Position numbers and translations under genes: made by a program
In this document: piece after piece, positions 23,781 through 34,930 of the stretch
Layout: each line of letters starts with the position of its first letter
How positions within the stretch are numbered: position 1 is the first letter of the stretch
Notes under the pieces: model-generated
Database searches by the model: none
The model's input: the letters and a program-made list of their open reading frames with translations, nothing else
What the model was told of the DNA's origin: nothing
Source: Morella rubra
Lineage: Eukaryota > Streptophyta > Magnoliopsida > Fagales > Myricaceae
DNA: 64,000 nt
Assembly: GCA_003952965.2 (NCBI GenBank)
Contig: CM025851.1
Coordinates: forward strand, 34,762,758-34,826,757
Direction: 5' to 3'

Positions 23781-24575
23781 GCGAGATAATCTCAAACTTC
23801 TGCATGATCAGAATAGCTGCACCAGCTCGTAACCCGCAAAGCAAGACCGAGTTGAGAGAGTATATGTGAAATAGCGGCAACACGCAGAGTATCACGTCCT
23901 CGCTGTGGAAGTACAGGTTTGGATTCTCTCCGTCCACCTGCTGAGCCACACTCGTCACCAGACTTTTGTGTGCCAACATCACTCCTTTTGGTAACCCCGT
24001 CGTCCCCGACGAATAGGGCAGCGCCACCACGTCGTCAGGGCTAATTTCCACCTCGGGAATTTTGTTCTCGTCTCCCTGAGTTAGCTCCGAGAAATGCAAG
24101 CAGTCCTGCGGGGGCGAGTCGACGCACATGATCTTAACACCATTTTCACGAGCAAAGTCCTTGATTTTGTCGTAGTGACAAGAATTAGTGATAATAAGCT
24201 TCGCTTTGGAAGATTTCGCTTGCTTCGAGATTTCGGCCGCTGTGAAGAAAGGGTTGGCAGCCGTAGTGATGGCCCCTAAATGAGAGGCACCGAGGAACAC
24301 GAACACGAATTCTGGCGAGTTGGGTACCAAAAGCATGATAACATCTCCACGCCGAATGCCGAGCTTGTGAAGCCCGGAAGCGACCTTGCGGGAGGTGAGC
24401 TCAACGTCATAGTACGTGTGCACCTCGCCGGTCGAACCGTTTATCAAACAGGGCCGTGAGCCGACCTTTGATATGTTCTCAAAGCAGTAGGAGTGTAGAG
24501 GGAGATGTTCGGGAACATAAATATCCGGAAGTTTCGACCCGAAAATGAGTTCCGGCTGCTTTGTTGGATAGCCAT
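23781..24575 (-). CDS. 4CL: 4-coumarate:CoA ligase, 5' part (cut by gap)
   Basis: 4CL activates 4-coumarate and related acids to CoA thioesters at the branch to lignin and flavonoids, in the cytosol. The minus-strand frame gives [40 protein letters not shown], the AMP-binding box [12 protein letters not shown] (about 23983-24018), [18 protein letters not shown] and ends at MQKFEIIS where the gap starts. This is about 260 of ~540 residues of a class I 4CL. Box II (GEICIRG) would lie in the gap. The likely ATG at 24575-24573 (MAIQQSS) is one base out of frame with PELIFG at 24555, and the in-frame stretch upstream has a stop with no Met. So there is either a one-base assembly error or a real frameshift near the start. 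In the usual MPKFEI block P is replaced by Q. Confidence 0.9.
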
Positions 24576-24985
24576 GATCAGACTAGGATCAGCTGGGGAA
24601 GCGTAAAAGAAGGGAAAACGAGGGAAATATGGTGGGTATTCTTCGGGGGAGGAGATGCAAACAACACTCGTATAAAATGTAATAAAGGAGGTAAAAGTGG
24701 CGGTTGGTGAAGGGAGTTGATGGGGATTGTGGAACAGCTGGAGGGCGAAAGTGGGAAAGGAGAGGCAATTGAATAAGCCTGTGGTTGGTGAAGGAGGAGA
24801 GAGATCGTATATAGTTGGGTTGGTGAGATTGGTTTGGGTGGTGGATGTGGGGTCTAACCAAATGGCAATGGCTCTGTGCTAGTGCTACTTTTTTTTTCTT
24901 CTAATCAGGCTTTTTACCTACCACGACGTGACGGTGAACTTTGATGGCCGGGGCCCCAGGACCAGGGTCTTCACCTACCGCACCG
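24576..24985 (-). promoter_or_regulatory. 4CL promoter and 5' UTR with five AC-type elements
   Basis: On the gene's strand, ACCAACC (AC-II type) occurs at 24702-24708, 24783-24789 and 24818-24824. ACCTACC (AC-I type) occurs on the opposite strand at 24916-24922 and 24973-24979. A TATA-like ctatata lies at 24808-24814, about 235 bases before the ATG. AC elements are the known binding sites of R2R3-MYB regulators of phenylpropanoid genes such as PAL and 4CL. Two of the motifs fall downstream of the TATA, in the probable 5' UTR. Confidence 0.65.
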
Positions 24986-27900
24986 GCTAAGCAAACAATT
25001 TTCAAGTCCAATACGTACGGTGAACCATTAAGCCCCAACCCAATGATTAAAAGAAGCCACAATAACCAGGACGGCTTCCAAAACCATGCAAATTAAAAAC
25101 CGGAACCCACGAGGAAGAGGTGCGATATTCCTCGGTCAGAATATAGCGAAGGTTGTGTTTCATTTTCCTGCGAAAGCATCAGCTTAGGCTCTGTGCCACC
25201 AGAACTCGATTTTGTCCTCTTTCTGTGGAGACGTTTTTTTTTTTTTTAGAAAGACAAGTAAGCGACTGAAAAGTAATTACGGTACCAAAATCCCAACCGT
25301 TGAAAAATCGGCCGGCAACCTTTCTCTGCTTTTTTTAATTCACACACTGTTTATTTTTGTATCTTTCCATCTTCATCCTGCCTTGTGTTTGTCCATTGAA
25401 TGTTTTGATAATAATTCCCCTAGTTTACAGCTCATATTTGCAAATCTCCATATTTTTTAATATCTTATTGATTATCACTTGATGTTAAGAGAATATAATT
25501 TAAAAAATAAAATGTGTATATTCTTAATAGTTTAAGCTTTTTGAACAAACACTTCGAAATTCTGAATTCTATGCCTAACCCTATTCAACACCTTTTTAAT
25601 TAAATATTGCACAGCTACAAATTAAGAAGAAATTTGACCACCACTCAAAAGGAGTGTTAGAAATTATAATTGAATAACAAAATCTACCTCTTTCGTAAAA
25701 TATAGCTTAATCTTGACTCTTCAAGAGTTTAATCAAGTTGAAACTCCTTAATTTAGACTCTGCACTGTTTTCATACTGACTCATGCTCATTGACCTAATC
25801 ATCACTGTTGGTCCAAGCAAGTCCATCACCAACGCTAGCTCCAAATTAGTCCTCCAATTCCAACTCCGGAGCGAGTAGAGGGAACAAAAGCAATCGGAGA
25901 ATCGTTGCATTTCTTCTACCAAATATGTGCGGATAGGACATGGATCAGATGTTTAGAAACAAGAGTTAATACCCTTTTTGTTCAAACTGCATTATCTTTT
26001 CGATAATTTTTTTTTTTAAATTTAGTGTCTGAATTAATTTACGCACATCTTGACTAATCTCACGGTCTGTATAATCTCCTTTATCTCACATAAATCAGAC
26101 AATTATCAAGTCAAAGTCCCTCAAGATGACCCCAAAAAGTTAGTTCCAACTTCTCACGGATTTAAGTGTTTGTGTGTTAGGAAATTGTGTGCAATTGTCA
26201 CGTTCTGCATGCCCTCTTGGACCTGTGGTTTACTGGTTTTGTATTTTTTGAGTGGTCGAACTTGACCAGTCAAATTATCGCAGAGCTGAGCATCGAGTCA
26301 ATAAAACTTTATATTATATCTGTAATTAATTATGCATGCGTGGCCTGGACCCTTTATTTTTGGTTTTAAAGTTTCATTAATTACTTTGTTTTTATTCTGC
26401 TGCGAAAAGTATAGGCGAACGGGAATGCGTACATTGATTTCTCTCAATAGGCTCCGTTGCTTTGTTTCGACGTAAACTAATTTATTTAATAAAATAGTTT
26501 CAAGTAAATTAAGTTTAATAAAATATTCTAATTTTCAGTATTTGATTGCTATAAAAAAATATTTTTTTAAAATTATTTTTAATGTTTGACCCACATTGTA
26601 TTTTATAATCTATATAACTAATAAACTTAATTTTTAACAACAATTTAAAATAAAGAATGTAATATATAATCAAGATAGAGATTATAACTGGGTCGTTCTT
26701 GCTGGCCCACTGGAAGATCCAGATTCCTCCCGCTGTTCAGTCCGTTGGCACTGATCCAGTAAGCGAAGGCATCCAAAGCATTCAGGCGGGTAAGTCTTTC
26801 AAACGGGCCTTTTTCTAAATCCAGGTGTATAACCAAAATTACTTACCGGCCCATCGAAACAGCAGGCCGATTAAGACTATATTATGACTTAAAGCCTCAA
26901 ACCCTTTTTGTTTTCCTCACTCGTGAAGACATTATCAGATGGTTACCGTGTTAGGATAAGACTCATAACTATTGGGTACAATCTTGAGCTCCAAAGTCAA
27001 AACCAATTAAATTTTTGCCCATTTTAGGTGGACGATTTCCGTGTCAATTTACCACAAAATGGGTAATCTTAATTTTCAAATCCCTAGTACAGGTCTCCAG
27101 GCTTCATGCATTTAATCTTCAACTTTGTCCAATAAAATTATGCAGAAAATATAAAGAAACAAAAAATAAAGTATTTGATCCTTTGGCGAAGATTAATTAC
27201 GCCCAACTTAAGACAGAAACAAAAAATAAATATATATATATAATTATATATATATATATATAACCCATTTTGAGACAAACAATTAAGGTAGTTAGCTAGC
27301 ACGCTGCACGTCAAAGCAACGAGAAAAAAATTCAAAAAATAAAAAAATACAGGAGAATTCGAAAGAATCCCAATTTAATATATAATAGGATGAGAAAATC
27401 ATTATAAATAGCTTGCCTAAAACTAAAAAAAAAGAGTTCCTGTATATTGTCTTTTTATTATACATACGCAATATTACAGGATAGAGATACAAAGAACGAA
27501 GCTCTAAAAATTTTTGCCACGAGAGTGGTAGCTCGGCTGTTTTGGGAGTTTGAAAATAGGGGCACCTAAGAGTGGGTGTAGGGGCAAGAGGTATGTAGAT
27601 TGAACATCCGCTTTCAAAATTAACTGCACTGTTGTGGGGTTATGGTGATAGTTTTCCTTTTCGAGTAAGTAGTTATGACTCAATCTAAACATTCTACAGT
27701 GAATAAAGATTTTTATAATCACGCTTAAAGAGTAAGCTACGTTGATAGCTCCTTTCTACCTTTTCATTTAGAAGAAGTAGAAAAACTCTTAATCGATACC
27801 GACTTTACAACTTGACAGGATCCACTTTATACCTGATGACATTTTTCAGCATCAGGATCAATCCAGTGGGTCTAGCTAAAAGCTTCGTTTTTGTTTTCCC

Positions 27901-28470
27901 TACGCAAATAAACATAACGTCACTGCTTCGTTAGTTTTTTGTATTCAAGCCTGATCACCCCTTGGTCAGAGATTAAGCTCAGGGCCGCAAAAGCCCACAA
28001 ATGGGCCCCAAAGGCTGAAATCGCAAATCATCGCCTTGTCAAGCGCAGCACGTACACAGACACTCCACGACTTGTAGTTTGCAACTCATAAACGACTTCT
28101 AGTTTAACTTTTTTTCCAATTAAATAAATGGTCCTTTTTCTTAAAACGACATGAATTGCGACAGCTTGTGATCAGGATAGACCTTTTTCTTTTGTTGAGG
28201 TCAAAAATTCTCTTGGTTGTTTGACATAGAGCGGATGGGTTAATGTGAAGGCATTAGATAGAAAGCAAATTATGCAATGGTGATCATTAAGTGCAATTGG
28301 ATTTGATGACCAATTTTTCTGTCTTTTTTTTTTTCCAAGCGATTTTATAAGCAATTTCAAAAGAGTTTTAATATAAGCTTGATCTTTTTTTGTTTGTGTT
28401 GGTATATCTTAAATCGTATCAATGCTTTCTTTTGTTAAGGCAAAAGATCTCCCAAGCATGAGATGATGAG

Positions 28471-28537
<67 letters not shown>

Positions 28538-28950
28538 TTCTATATGAAGAAACTCTTCCATAGATCTTCTCTTCTCCTTTGCAAAATATTCCACTTTCCT
28601 AGTACTTTCTCTTTCTCTCTCCATGAAGAGCTTCTCCAAGGGATAACTTTCACTCTTTCACTTCGTGGTAATTAAAAAGCATGAAATCGAGACTACACTG
28701 AGTGCGAATAGCTACTTCAAAAGTTGCTAATCATTATATATACATATGTATAACGTTATTTAGTATTACACATAAACTTACAACTGAACACACCATGCGA
28801 GATCAGTTGCATAGTATGACAGCTTTAAAAGATGAGCTCGAAGTAAACTCCAAGTACTGAACCGTACAATTTGTTAGGTACTAGCAGTATACCAAGGAAC
28901 CCATATATAGCTCCTTTTGAAAAGATAGGCTGGAGGTTTCATTGGTGAAC
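24986..28950. other. Intergenic stretch without a recognised gene
   Basis: The DNA is AT-rich. It holds an (AT)n tract at about 27230-27262 and a (CT)n tract at 28475-28533. Short open frames, for example 26645-26836 minus and 25707-25922 minus, have no domain, splice pattern or codon-bias support. I see no tRNA, transposon end or gene. The part from 28680 to 29045 may include the 3' UTR of the Nramp gene. Confidence 0.6.
28475..28533. repeat. (CT)n microsatellite
   Basis: A near-perfect CT dinucleotide run of about 59 bases. Confidence 0.95.
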
Positions 28951-30873
28951 AATTCGATGTTGAAACCCTTTATTCTGGTAAAGGGATATCAGCCAAATCC
29001 TCTCTGTAAGGGATTCGGTCAAATTGGCAGATCCATCAGGACAACTTAGCCATTTTCCATATTGTTTTGGGTTACTGGGTCATTTTTTATGGGCTGAACG
29101 AATGTTACCACTCTGTCTTTTCGAAATATTAGGTAGATGATTGCGAGGATGTAGACCGCCATTATGGGGAACACTAGGATACCCAAGAACACATTTGCAA
29201 CCTTGGGTAAGTTGTTGTTAATCAGCCAACCTACGAAACTCGTGCTTAGGTAGTAAATGTTGATGCCGACGATTCCTAGGCTCAGGATCCATGATATCAC
29301 AATAATCTGCAGTCATAATTGTTTAGATGCTTAGTAGTGGAGTCGAAAAAGACAGAGAAGAAAACCCACAACTACTGAACACATGTTGACTGAAAGAGAA
29401 AGAAAAGTTAGCCCAACATCACAAATCAGCGAGCGCAACCCAACCCATGGTCAATTGAACTGTCTTTCCTCACTAGAAATGGCTTAGAAAAGAGAAAATA
29501 GAAGGAAAACAGTAAAGAAAACAACTCACATAGATTGAATTCTTGTGAGGTCCTATCTTGGTGGTACTGTTACTGAATTTAAGAAGAGGGATTAGAACAA
29601 ATGGAAGCTCAGACAAGAGTATCATCTGCATGCAAGACATGTTACATTACTATAGAATATTGTACAAGAATCCTTCAGTTTGGCCATTTGAAAGTAGAAA
29701 TATATAGTTTGCGAGTTACAAACCGATGAGATGATGATGAGTCGCCTGCTCCTGAAGATCCACTAATAATTGAAACTATAAGACTAGGTATAATGGCAAT
29801 GCACCTAGTCATCAGTTCCTAATCCATTTCTTCATCTTAAGGTCCAAGAAACCCTAAAAAAACCACACCATCCTTAAATCAGTTCAGCTATAAGTCAGGT
29901 ATACTTCAAATATACTAGAGTACTATAGCTGATATTTCCAAATATCAGCATAATATAATGTGATATGTATATTATTTAAGACCTGCATGATAAATTGTCC
30001 TGCATAAGTGCCTGAGATGGCGGAGCTTTGCCCTGAGGCTAGTAACGCAATGGCATAAATGGCGGAGCTTGACCGACCCAGGACATTCTATATATACATA
30101 AAATGATAAAGAAAGTTACTTGTTAGAGTGCTATTTATAATATATGATTTAATTGAATATAATTAAACAACTCGCTAATGATTTTGAACCTTGAGAAGGA
30201 ATGTGGCTGAGTCAAGGTTAAGATTATTGCATCTATCTGCATTCTCAACTGAGAGGCTATCGGCTGTGCAAATAGCAGCAGATACAGAAATGATTGCAAC
30301 ATTGATTAGAAATGCGAAGAACAATGCGACTCCGTTATCTATCAGGAAGTATCGACATGCGTCCTGTAATATTACACGATGAGGTAAATTAATATATATA
30401 GGCCAATTTAATTTTTTTTTCAAAATTAAGCTAGCTAAAATCAACCAGCAAATTAAGGGAATTTAATTATTTCAGAAAACTTTCATACTTTATGTCGTAC
30501 ATATATATGAGGGGTCCAAATTCAATCTCAACTGGAGAGATCCAGTAGGAGTTTGAGAAATTAAACGCAAGGTTTGAACTTATAAACAATCATATTTAAA
30601 CTAATATTTTAAATTAACACAAAACTTGTGTAAAGAACCTAATTAAGCATGAGTATTAAAATCCTCCAATTACTTAATTATCCTCTAAATATCTTCTCCA
30701 GTACTTAATATTAATGAAGGGAGCATTTATAAATCTTTCACTTTTTTAAGGGAATATATATATATATGCACGAAAGCTGACTTACATTGACGCCACGGAC
30801 AGAAGTGGGTATTTTTCTGGATAGCACAAGAGCCGAGTGGAGGAAAAGATTGTGCCTAATGATCATAAACAAC

Positions 30874-30877
<4 letters not shown>

Positions 30878-30923
<46 letters not shown>
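30878..30923. repeat. (TA)n/(GA)n compound microsatellite in an Nramp intron
   Basis: A TA run passes directly into a GA run. It lies between the exons ending at 31078 and starting at 30855. Confidence 0.9.
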
Positions 30924-32079
30924 TTATATGCTGTACTGGATTAATGAACAAGTATATATATATATAGATACACAAATTAATTACACATTATTAATGCAAC
31001 CATGATTACTATATTATAAATATATAGTTCAGGCGCTGTATCTGATAAATATACAACATATATAAGAGGTATCGTACGGCATGACAATCTGACCCAAGAG
31101 GGCGATGGCATCGCCGATGGCTCCTTGGCCTGTGAGCTTGGGTATGAACATTCCCTTTAGCACCTCATCAGTTGGAGGCTTTACGTAACTCATTTCTCCA
31201 AAGAAACAAGCAGCCATCACTGCTATCAGCACTGCTATCAGCATTTCCAGCTTCCTAATCTGGTCACTCGCAAGATTTTAGAAAGAAAATAATTAACTAG
31301 AGCAGAAATTAATAAATTAAGAAGAAAGAAAAGAAAATTTAGCTCTTTGATCATCTCCAAGGAGTAATTTGAAGTTCAGTTGTTTGACAGTATTTTATAA
31401 AATATACACCTTCTCATTTAATTCAAATCTAATTATGTTTTGATCACTAATTTGATCGATCCTCTTATAAATGACGATAAAAAACAAATTCTCTAATAAT
31501 TAAACAACAAGTATTTATTTTTCATCTAACTGAAGCTTAATGATCGAACTTGGTTTGACTTTGTGAAAAGGACTCTTGCTTATTTTATAGTAAGTGTATG
31601 TAGCATTCAAGAGAAAGAGTGTAGCATAGAGGCAAAGATACCTTATTCGCATATATATGTTAGGAAGAAAGAGAAAAGGACATGCATAAAGGAGTTGAAA
31701 AGAGTCTATAGAAGTGGAAAAAGGGTATGAATTAGGAGGTCTCGTGCGAAGAAAGGAGAAGAAAAATCAAAAGCAGACTCACTGATTTTTCAACCGTACT
31801 AAGCAGAAGTCATAAGAAAGAAGACTATGGATTTCATAAATGGAGGTAGTTCCAGTGATATTTACATTTCGAATACTGCTAACTATAGATCAATCATGAT
31901 TATTATTTCTTAGGGTTTATAAAGTTTAAGAAAGTCAACTTTATACGTACGGAGCCGAAAGAAGTGAAGCATTTGGTTAGGTAAATGTATAAAGGAAAAA
32001 CAGGAAGAGAAGAATTAACGCGAAGGCCTAACCTATAGCTCACTAGTGGAGTAGTTTAAAAGACCAACTATCATGATGC

Positions 32080-32713
32080 TGTTGGATTTATTCCTTCTAT
32101 GTGAAGGAAAGCTCAATGGGGTATTTAATAAGGCCCAAAGCCCATTAGAGTTTAACTTATAACCCTAAAGATGAATTCTTTAAACTATATGAATTAAAAG
32201 AAGAGAAAGAAAAGAAAGAGGCAGTTTTATCAAGGGATAGATTCCGCTTCTTTTGGTCCGATTGAGCTGAATTTTGGAGGATACATTCACGACATAAGGA
32301 ACTATAATCTGAATGGTGAAGATCAGATTTTGAGCTCGGAACAGTTATTAGTATACGTGAACAGTAACCACAGATTGTTTGTATTTTCTCTACGTTGTTT
32401 TTCCGTTGTATTTGCCAAGATTGATATCATCTTGAAGATCTGAGTTGTGGCCTCTAGTTGTAACTAGAGACTTGTGTATCCATTATTTGGTTTATAGTAA
32501 AGATTTGCTTGGATTATGTCCTGTGGTTTTTTTTTTCCTCACACCGGGAAAGTTTTCTAAAAAATTGCTTGTGTTGTTCTTGCTTGGTGTGATTGATTAT
32601 TTGAGATTATTTTTCAGTACGTATAATTATTGAGATTGCGCTCTATTTGCTTTCATCTAGAGAGAATAATTATTCATTATTCTGCTGTTTGTTTGTCATT
32701 ATCTCTCTCAACA
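32080..32713 (+). mobile_element. Solo LTR, Ty1/copia-like, in an Nramp intron
   Basis: The 634-base unit begins TGTTGG and ends CAACA, with short inverted ends. It is flanked by gatgc on the left and gacgc on the right, a 5-base target duplication with one mismatch. No internal coding region is present, so it is a solo LTR left after recombination. It lies in the 1.7-kb intron between the Nramp exons at 32946 and 31259. Confidence 0.65.
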
Positions 32714-34310
32714 GACGCAGCCATTATGAATATCTGCATTAAAATATCTCAAAATAAGAAGCCAAATCCACCAAATCCTTCCTAGACCACCCCAACTGTT
32801 CCCATCATATACTTGTTAATATCTAGAAAGAACGTATGTAGCTAGCTGACCAGCAAACACATGAAATTCCTAATTTCTCAAGTAGTTAATGGACCAACAA
32901 AATATTGGCACAAAATAATTCCTTGATCACTGATAAATTATATACCCCGTATCTCTGCAGGCCAAGAAGCAGGAGAGTGCTTAAGCCTGGGATGTGGAAC
33001 AGTATATTCAGTGCAAAGGCCGTCCCGATCACGCCAGAAAAGAAAAAAAAAAATCTGTAAAGGTCTATGATGACGTGCTTTTTTGTTGTTTATTTCTGCT
33101 TTCATTTTCAGAATGCAGAAGTCGGGGATCCTTTTCAGAAGAAATCACAGAAATCAGAATGATCAAAGCCGGAGAGGGGCAATTTTCTTTTTTTGTTATC
33201 TTTTTTTGTCCTGTTTGAGATGGAGAAACAAAATATCGACCAATAAAATAAGGTAAAATGTATGACCTTCGGGTATATCTGCAGATATGACGGCAACCTC
33301 TGCTAGCAGGTACATGCAATACTTTATGTATTTTGGATACTCGGCCTTACATAATTCTGAAAGGTGTTTGCCTGGGGATAGATAATCAATCATAATCAAA
33401 ATCAGTTATTAACTGTAGAAAAACTCGTGAGAGAGAGAATATTCACTTTCATATTCTCTTTGGAAAAGCATTTGACTGCTTTGCAGCTTACCTGTTCTTA
33501 CACCAATATTTGCAGCCAGCGATTGGATTATAAGTGCAAAGATCATTCCAATGAGTATCACCCAGAGTAGCTGAAAAATTGAAATATATAGCATACGACC
33601 ATGATGATAACACTTTGTAAACGAAATTTTACACATTAGTTATAAGCAAAAGAACTTAAAGATTTTATGCTGTCAAATAATTATTTATTAGCGGCTTTCT
33701 TGCATGTTTTCCTTTCTTTTTGTTGGCATAAAATCTTGTTTTCCGAAGAACTTGGCACTTTTTGATATTTAAATTACCTCATATCCGTGATTTGCTCCTG
33801 CTTGCAGATCAGTTTCCACTGAAATATATATGATACCATAAAAAAAAATGATATTAATTTGAGGTATACAGAGAAAGAGAGAGGGAGGGAGACAGAGAGA
33901 AAGACTCACTACTGCCTGGGTCAATATAAGCTAAAGAGACTAGGAATCCAGGGCCTACATGTGAGAGAAACTTTCTCATCCAGGTTTCTGCAACCTCAAA
34001 AGAATCAGCAAGTGCATATAGATAGACAGAATGAAGAATCATTTAAGCTCGGCAGGCCACATCATGTATTAATTAAAGGTGAAAAAGGCCGGAATCGTGA
34101 GCTTTCTGACGAAGAAATATGAGAGGTACCTGATGATTAGGATTTATCATGATCGAACTGTTTGACGTCGTTGCTAATGATATCAGTGGAGGGTGTGATC
34201 TCTATCTCCACGTTAGTGGCTGCTATGCGGTTGCTACCTCCACTCCATATGATGGAACTATTTCACTTCCTTTCTGCTGTTGCTGCTGCGGGCTTCCCAT
34301 TTTGTCCCTG

Positions 34311-34644
34311 TCTGTCTTTTTCTCTCTCTAGCTCTGTCTCTGTGGCAACTTCAATCGATCCGGTAATGGAACTGTTAAAGGGAGCTTTGTATTTATAATC
34401 CATTGCATGAACGTAAGCTTCAGGCAATGGCTTTTGAGACCGGGCGGTCATGGGCCCTTAATTAACTCCTTTAAAATTGATTTTGTACCCTCATAAATCC
34501 ATTAAATTGTTTAGAGAATTGTAATTTTTTTTTGTGCATTCCGTCATATTAATTACCAGATTAACGTACTTAACGATGAGATCATTCATAAAGGTTAAAC
34601 TCTTTTAAAAAAATTAACATAAATTTTTGTTTCTCTCGAGAGGA
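34311..34644. other. Spacer upstream of the Nramp gene
   Basis: This is the 5' flank of the Nramp gene with a CT-rich stretch at 34314-34344. It shows no gene. Its right end meets the inverted repeat of the pararetrovirus-like element. Confidence 0.5.
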
Positions 34645-34930
34645 AAGCAACTATAAAATGTACATAAGAAGAAGAAAGCAAATAGAACCGTCCATAGGCG
34701 GTAACAGCAAAGTACAGTAATTAAAACATGTACTGTGTAAATCATAATTTATTTGAACAGAGTAACGTTTGCAGAAAGTAAAGCAAAGACAGAAAAGTTT
34801 ACAAAGGAAATTTGAAGATTACAGTAAGAGAAGGTTGAAGGGGTTGAAGGTTGATTTAAAAGGGCAAGAGAGAGATATGGTCGCAAGATAGGCTGAGAGA
34901 GAATGGTAATCATGATCTGAACTGTTAGTC
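34645..34930 (-). repeat. Left inverted end of the pararetrovirus-like element
   Basis: This is the reverse complement of 40139-40425, about 285 bases with a few percent to perhaps 10 percent difference by eye. It is probably the viral intergenic/leader region in minus orientation. Confidence 0.8.

Larger units (their letters stand above)
29046..34310 (-). pseudogene. Nramp-family divalent metal transporter, probably decayed
   Basis: Nramp proteins are proton-coupled Mn/Fe transporters with 11-12 membrane helices. Readable exons: 33987-33910 ([14 protein letters not shown]), 33818-33778, 33570-33492 ([20 protein letters not shown]), 33371-33267 ([16 protein letters not shown]), 33031-32946 ([14 protein letters not shown]), 31259-31078, 30855-30786 ([15 protein letters not shown]), 30363-30190, 30087-29983 ([19 protein letters not shown]), 29853-29724, 29625-29530, 29306-29046 (ending MENG and a stop). 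Damage: the 5' exon (34310-34131) has an in-frame stop in each plausible frame; the 33031 acceptor reads CG, not AG; about eight residues (VWVGVLLT in relatives) are missing after HIP; exon 29853-29724 lacks two single bases. The TM1 metal-binding DPGN motif reads DPGS. MPHN in TM6 is intact. Sequencing error could explain some single-base changes, but the neighbouring genes show none. Confidence 0.75.

Noticed and set aside
26645-26836. Minus-strand frame ending in an NSGRNLDLPVGQQ-like peptide
   Set aside because: Not recognised, short, and isolated in repeat-like AT-rich DNA with no supporting exons.
28463-28675. Open frame with a Ser-Leu repeat
   Set aside because: It is the translation of the (CT)n microsatellite.
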